Below are positions 42,252 to 43,414 of a stretch of DNA of 43,414 bases, piece by piece. The position numbers were made by a program, and so were the translations under genes. Position 1 is the stretch's first letter. Each line of letters starts with the position of its first letter. Source of the DNA: Brevundimonas bullata (GTDB taxonomy: Bacteria > Pseudomonadota > Alphaproteobacteria > Caulobacterales > Caulobacteraceae); the NCBI RefSeq assembly GCF_003350205.1, contig NZ_QLLC01000021.1:25353-68766 (forward strand), read 5' to 3'. The notes beneath the pieces were generated by a model. The model was not told where the DNA came from and did not search any database. It saw only the letters and a program-made list of their open reading frames with translations.

Positions 42252-43118
42252 ATGGCTAGTGACCCCACACCTGACTATCGCGTCTTCACCACTAGGTTTG
42301 ACCGTGAGGTCAGATGGGATGAACTGGATGGTGTTCTTGGCCCTCTATCAGCGCTGGACACGAAAGCCGTGGATGCGTCCTTCGCAGAGTTCGATGCTGC
42401 GCTGACGGCTTCGTTCGAAACTCCCGCCGCTCAGGCACCAGCCACGGGCTGGGAAGTCAGTGCACAACCTGACACGGCTATTACACTCCTGTTGGACCAG
42501 TCCGGCTCGATGCGCGGCGCCCCTATGGCGCTTGCCGCTGCGGCAATTGCGCAAGCTGTTCGGAGACTGAGGGCTGCGGGCTGTCGAGTCGAAGTCCTCG
42601 GGTTCACTACCGCTTCGTGGAGGGGTGGCAGACCGCGCAGACGATGGAAATGGCGGCTCAGACCGCGTCACCCGGGCCGACTTTGCGAACTCCTCCATGT
42701 CGTCTATCGCGACGGCGACGACGAAGGCAGCGAGATTTCCGGCGCTGCGATCAGGTCGATGCTCCGGCCGGACCTTCCCAAGGAGAACATCGACGGTGAA
42801 GCCGTTGTCTGGGCCGCAAGTCGCCTCCTGGTTAGGTCGGAGGCCGCAAAGACCCTGCTGGTTCTCTCCGATGGATCGCCAGTGGACGACTCAACTCAAC
42901 AGGCGAATGGCGCAATGTATCTGGACGCTCATCTGCAGTCGGTTTTGGATGGCATCCGTCGGGAGGGCCAAATCCAAATCGGGGCCGTTGGGATCGGCTA
43001 CGATGTGAGCGGATGGTATCCAGAGTCGATCTCTGTCCAGTCTGTTGGTGATTTAGCTTCGAGTTTGAACGCCTTCATCGACCGACTTCTGAGCGTTACA
43101 CTCGCTAGAGCTCATTGA
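42252..43118 (+). CDS. CobT-like VWA domain protein
   Basis: A 288-aa protein resembling the C-terminal part of cobaltochelatase subunit CobT. YRVFTTRFDREV near the start, the MIDAS motif DQSGSM (from residue 82), VEVLGFTT, PGRLCELLHVVYRD, KENIDGEAVVWAASRL, LVLSDGSPVDDST and AVGIGYDVSGWYPES are in CobT order. True CobT proteins are about twice as long and act with the AAA+ subunit CobS and with CobN; none of these is in the window. TTG 42219 would add 11 residues; neither start has a strong ribosome site. Codon third positions are less GC-rich than in surrounding genes, which suggests transfer. Confidence 0.8.
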   Translation: MASDPTPDYRVFTTRFDREVRWDELDGVLGPLSALDTKAVDASFAEFDAALTASFETPAAQAPATGWEVSAQPDTAITLLLDQSGSMRGAPMALAAAAIAQAVRRLRAAGCRVEVLGFTTASWRGGRPRRRWKWRLRPRHPGRLCELLHVVYRDGDDEGSEISGAAIRSMLRPDLPKENIDGEAVVWAASRLLVRSEAAKTLLVLSDGSPVDDSTQQANGAMYLDAHLQSVLDGIRREGQIQIGAVGIGYDVSGWYPESISVQSVGDLASSLNAFIDRLLSVTLARAH

Positions 43119-43414
43119 ATCCAACGACCGCTACCCACCCTGAGCTGACATCCAGCCTGTCCGCTTCACAGCCCCCTACCTGGTCATCCACGGTCGCGCA
43201 CCGCCGGTCTTGATGCGGGCGGCCTGTTCGCGCCGGAAGCGATCGTCGCGCGGAGGTTCGGAGCGCCCGCCGTCGTTCCGGGGCGCGAAGCGAACCCGGA
43301 ACCCAGGCGGTTCCCTGTTCCTCCGCCCGGTGCCGTGTATGCGGCGATGGCTGCTTTCGACCGAGGCTGTGTAAAAACGTGCGGACCCACGGCGGGGCGG
43401 AAGGTGGCGACGAG
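43119..43414. other. Gene-free right edge
   Basis: No convincing gene. It contains the second palindromic repeat (43271-43310) and, near 43355-43370, GAGGCTGTGTAAAAACG, which resembles terminal sequences of some insertion sequences. A short minus-strand frame across 43184-43390 is made of the repeat and is not considered coding. Confidence 0.5.
43271..43310 (+). repeat. Palindromic interspersed repeat, copy 2
   Basis: GTTCCGGG and CCCGGAAC pair around GCGCGAAGCGA. Direct-orientation copy of the repeat at 41711-41750; the two bracket the membrane-protein and VWA genes. Confidence 0.75.

Noticed and set aside
43355..43375. Possible insertion-sequence end (GAGGCTGTGTAAAAACG)
   Set aside because: Recognition is from general resemblance only; no transposase or matching inverted end is inside the window.
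43184..43390. Small minus-strand protein at the right edge
   Set aside because: Built largely from the palindromic repeat; no ribosome site or domain.

Overview
The window is GC-rich, densely packed alphaproteobacterial chromosome and most resembles Caulobacterales, probably Brevundimonas or a near relative. The evidence is a TipF-like degenerate EAL protein, a GapR (DUF2312) nucleoid protein, DUF2093 beside xseA, DUF4170 beside an inositol-phosphatase-family gene and pmbA, and frequent TTG/GTG starts. This placement is inferred from gene content; no 16S rRNA gene is present.

Layout. 0.1-3.3 kb: the start of a membrane protein gene running off the left edge, then ileS. 3.5-5.9 kb (minus): tipF-like gene, a small lipoprotein, a 2OG-Fe(II) oxygenase. 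6-7.8 kb (plus): an SDR and a lipid A-type acyltransferase whose N-terminus holds an in-frame 39-nt tandem repeat. 7.8-10.2 kb (minus): xseA, DUF2093, a single-domain response regulator. 10.2-12.2 kb (plus): two small envelope proteins and purD. 12.3-15 kb: an L,D-transpeptidase-like lipoprotein, a secreted amidohydrolase, a DUF4136 lipoprotein. 15-19.4 kb (minus): a three-gene signalling unit (OmpR-type regulator, LysM/FecR protein, CHASE2 histidine kinase). 19.6-28.1 kb: mainly lipopolysaccharide export and assembly (msbA, a DUF374 acyltransferase, waaA, lpxK), with pmbA, a CysQ/SuhB-family phosphatase and DUF4170 upstream; a phosphatase gene and two tiny membrane proteins lie between the blocks. 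28.3-35.8 kb (minus): MAPEG protein, M14 peptidase, ubiD, Pr6Pr membrane protein with an HTH protein, aldo/keto reductase, alpha/beta hydrolase and a frameshifted Tiki/ChaN-like gene. 35.9-40.2 kb: exbD, folE, cysS and a lytic transglycosylase. 40.2-41.7 kb: an unusual non-coding region with a tRNA-like fold, then rpmJ, gapR and a hidden CTG-start gene carrying the same 39-nt repeat as the acyltransferase. 41.7-43.4 kb: a segment of visibly lower GC with a two-helix membrane protein and a stand-alone CobT-like VWA protein, bracketed by two direct copies of a palindromic repeat.

Much of the window serves the envelope: lipid A acylation, flipping, Kdo transfer and 4'-phosphorylation, peptidoglycan remodelling, and envelope sensing. 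The rest is housekeeping (ileS, cysS, rpmJ, purD, folE, ubiD, xseA). The observations most worth a second look are the 39-nt coding repeat shared by two unrelated genes with compensatory changes in its hairpin, the tRNA-Cys-like cloverleaf upstream of rpmJ, the CTG-start gene behind gapR, the CobT-like VWA protein, and the LysM/FecR-CHASE2 signalling unit. No CRISPR array, complete insertion sequence, rRNA gene or canonical tRNA gene was seen.
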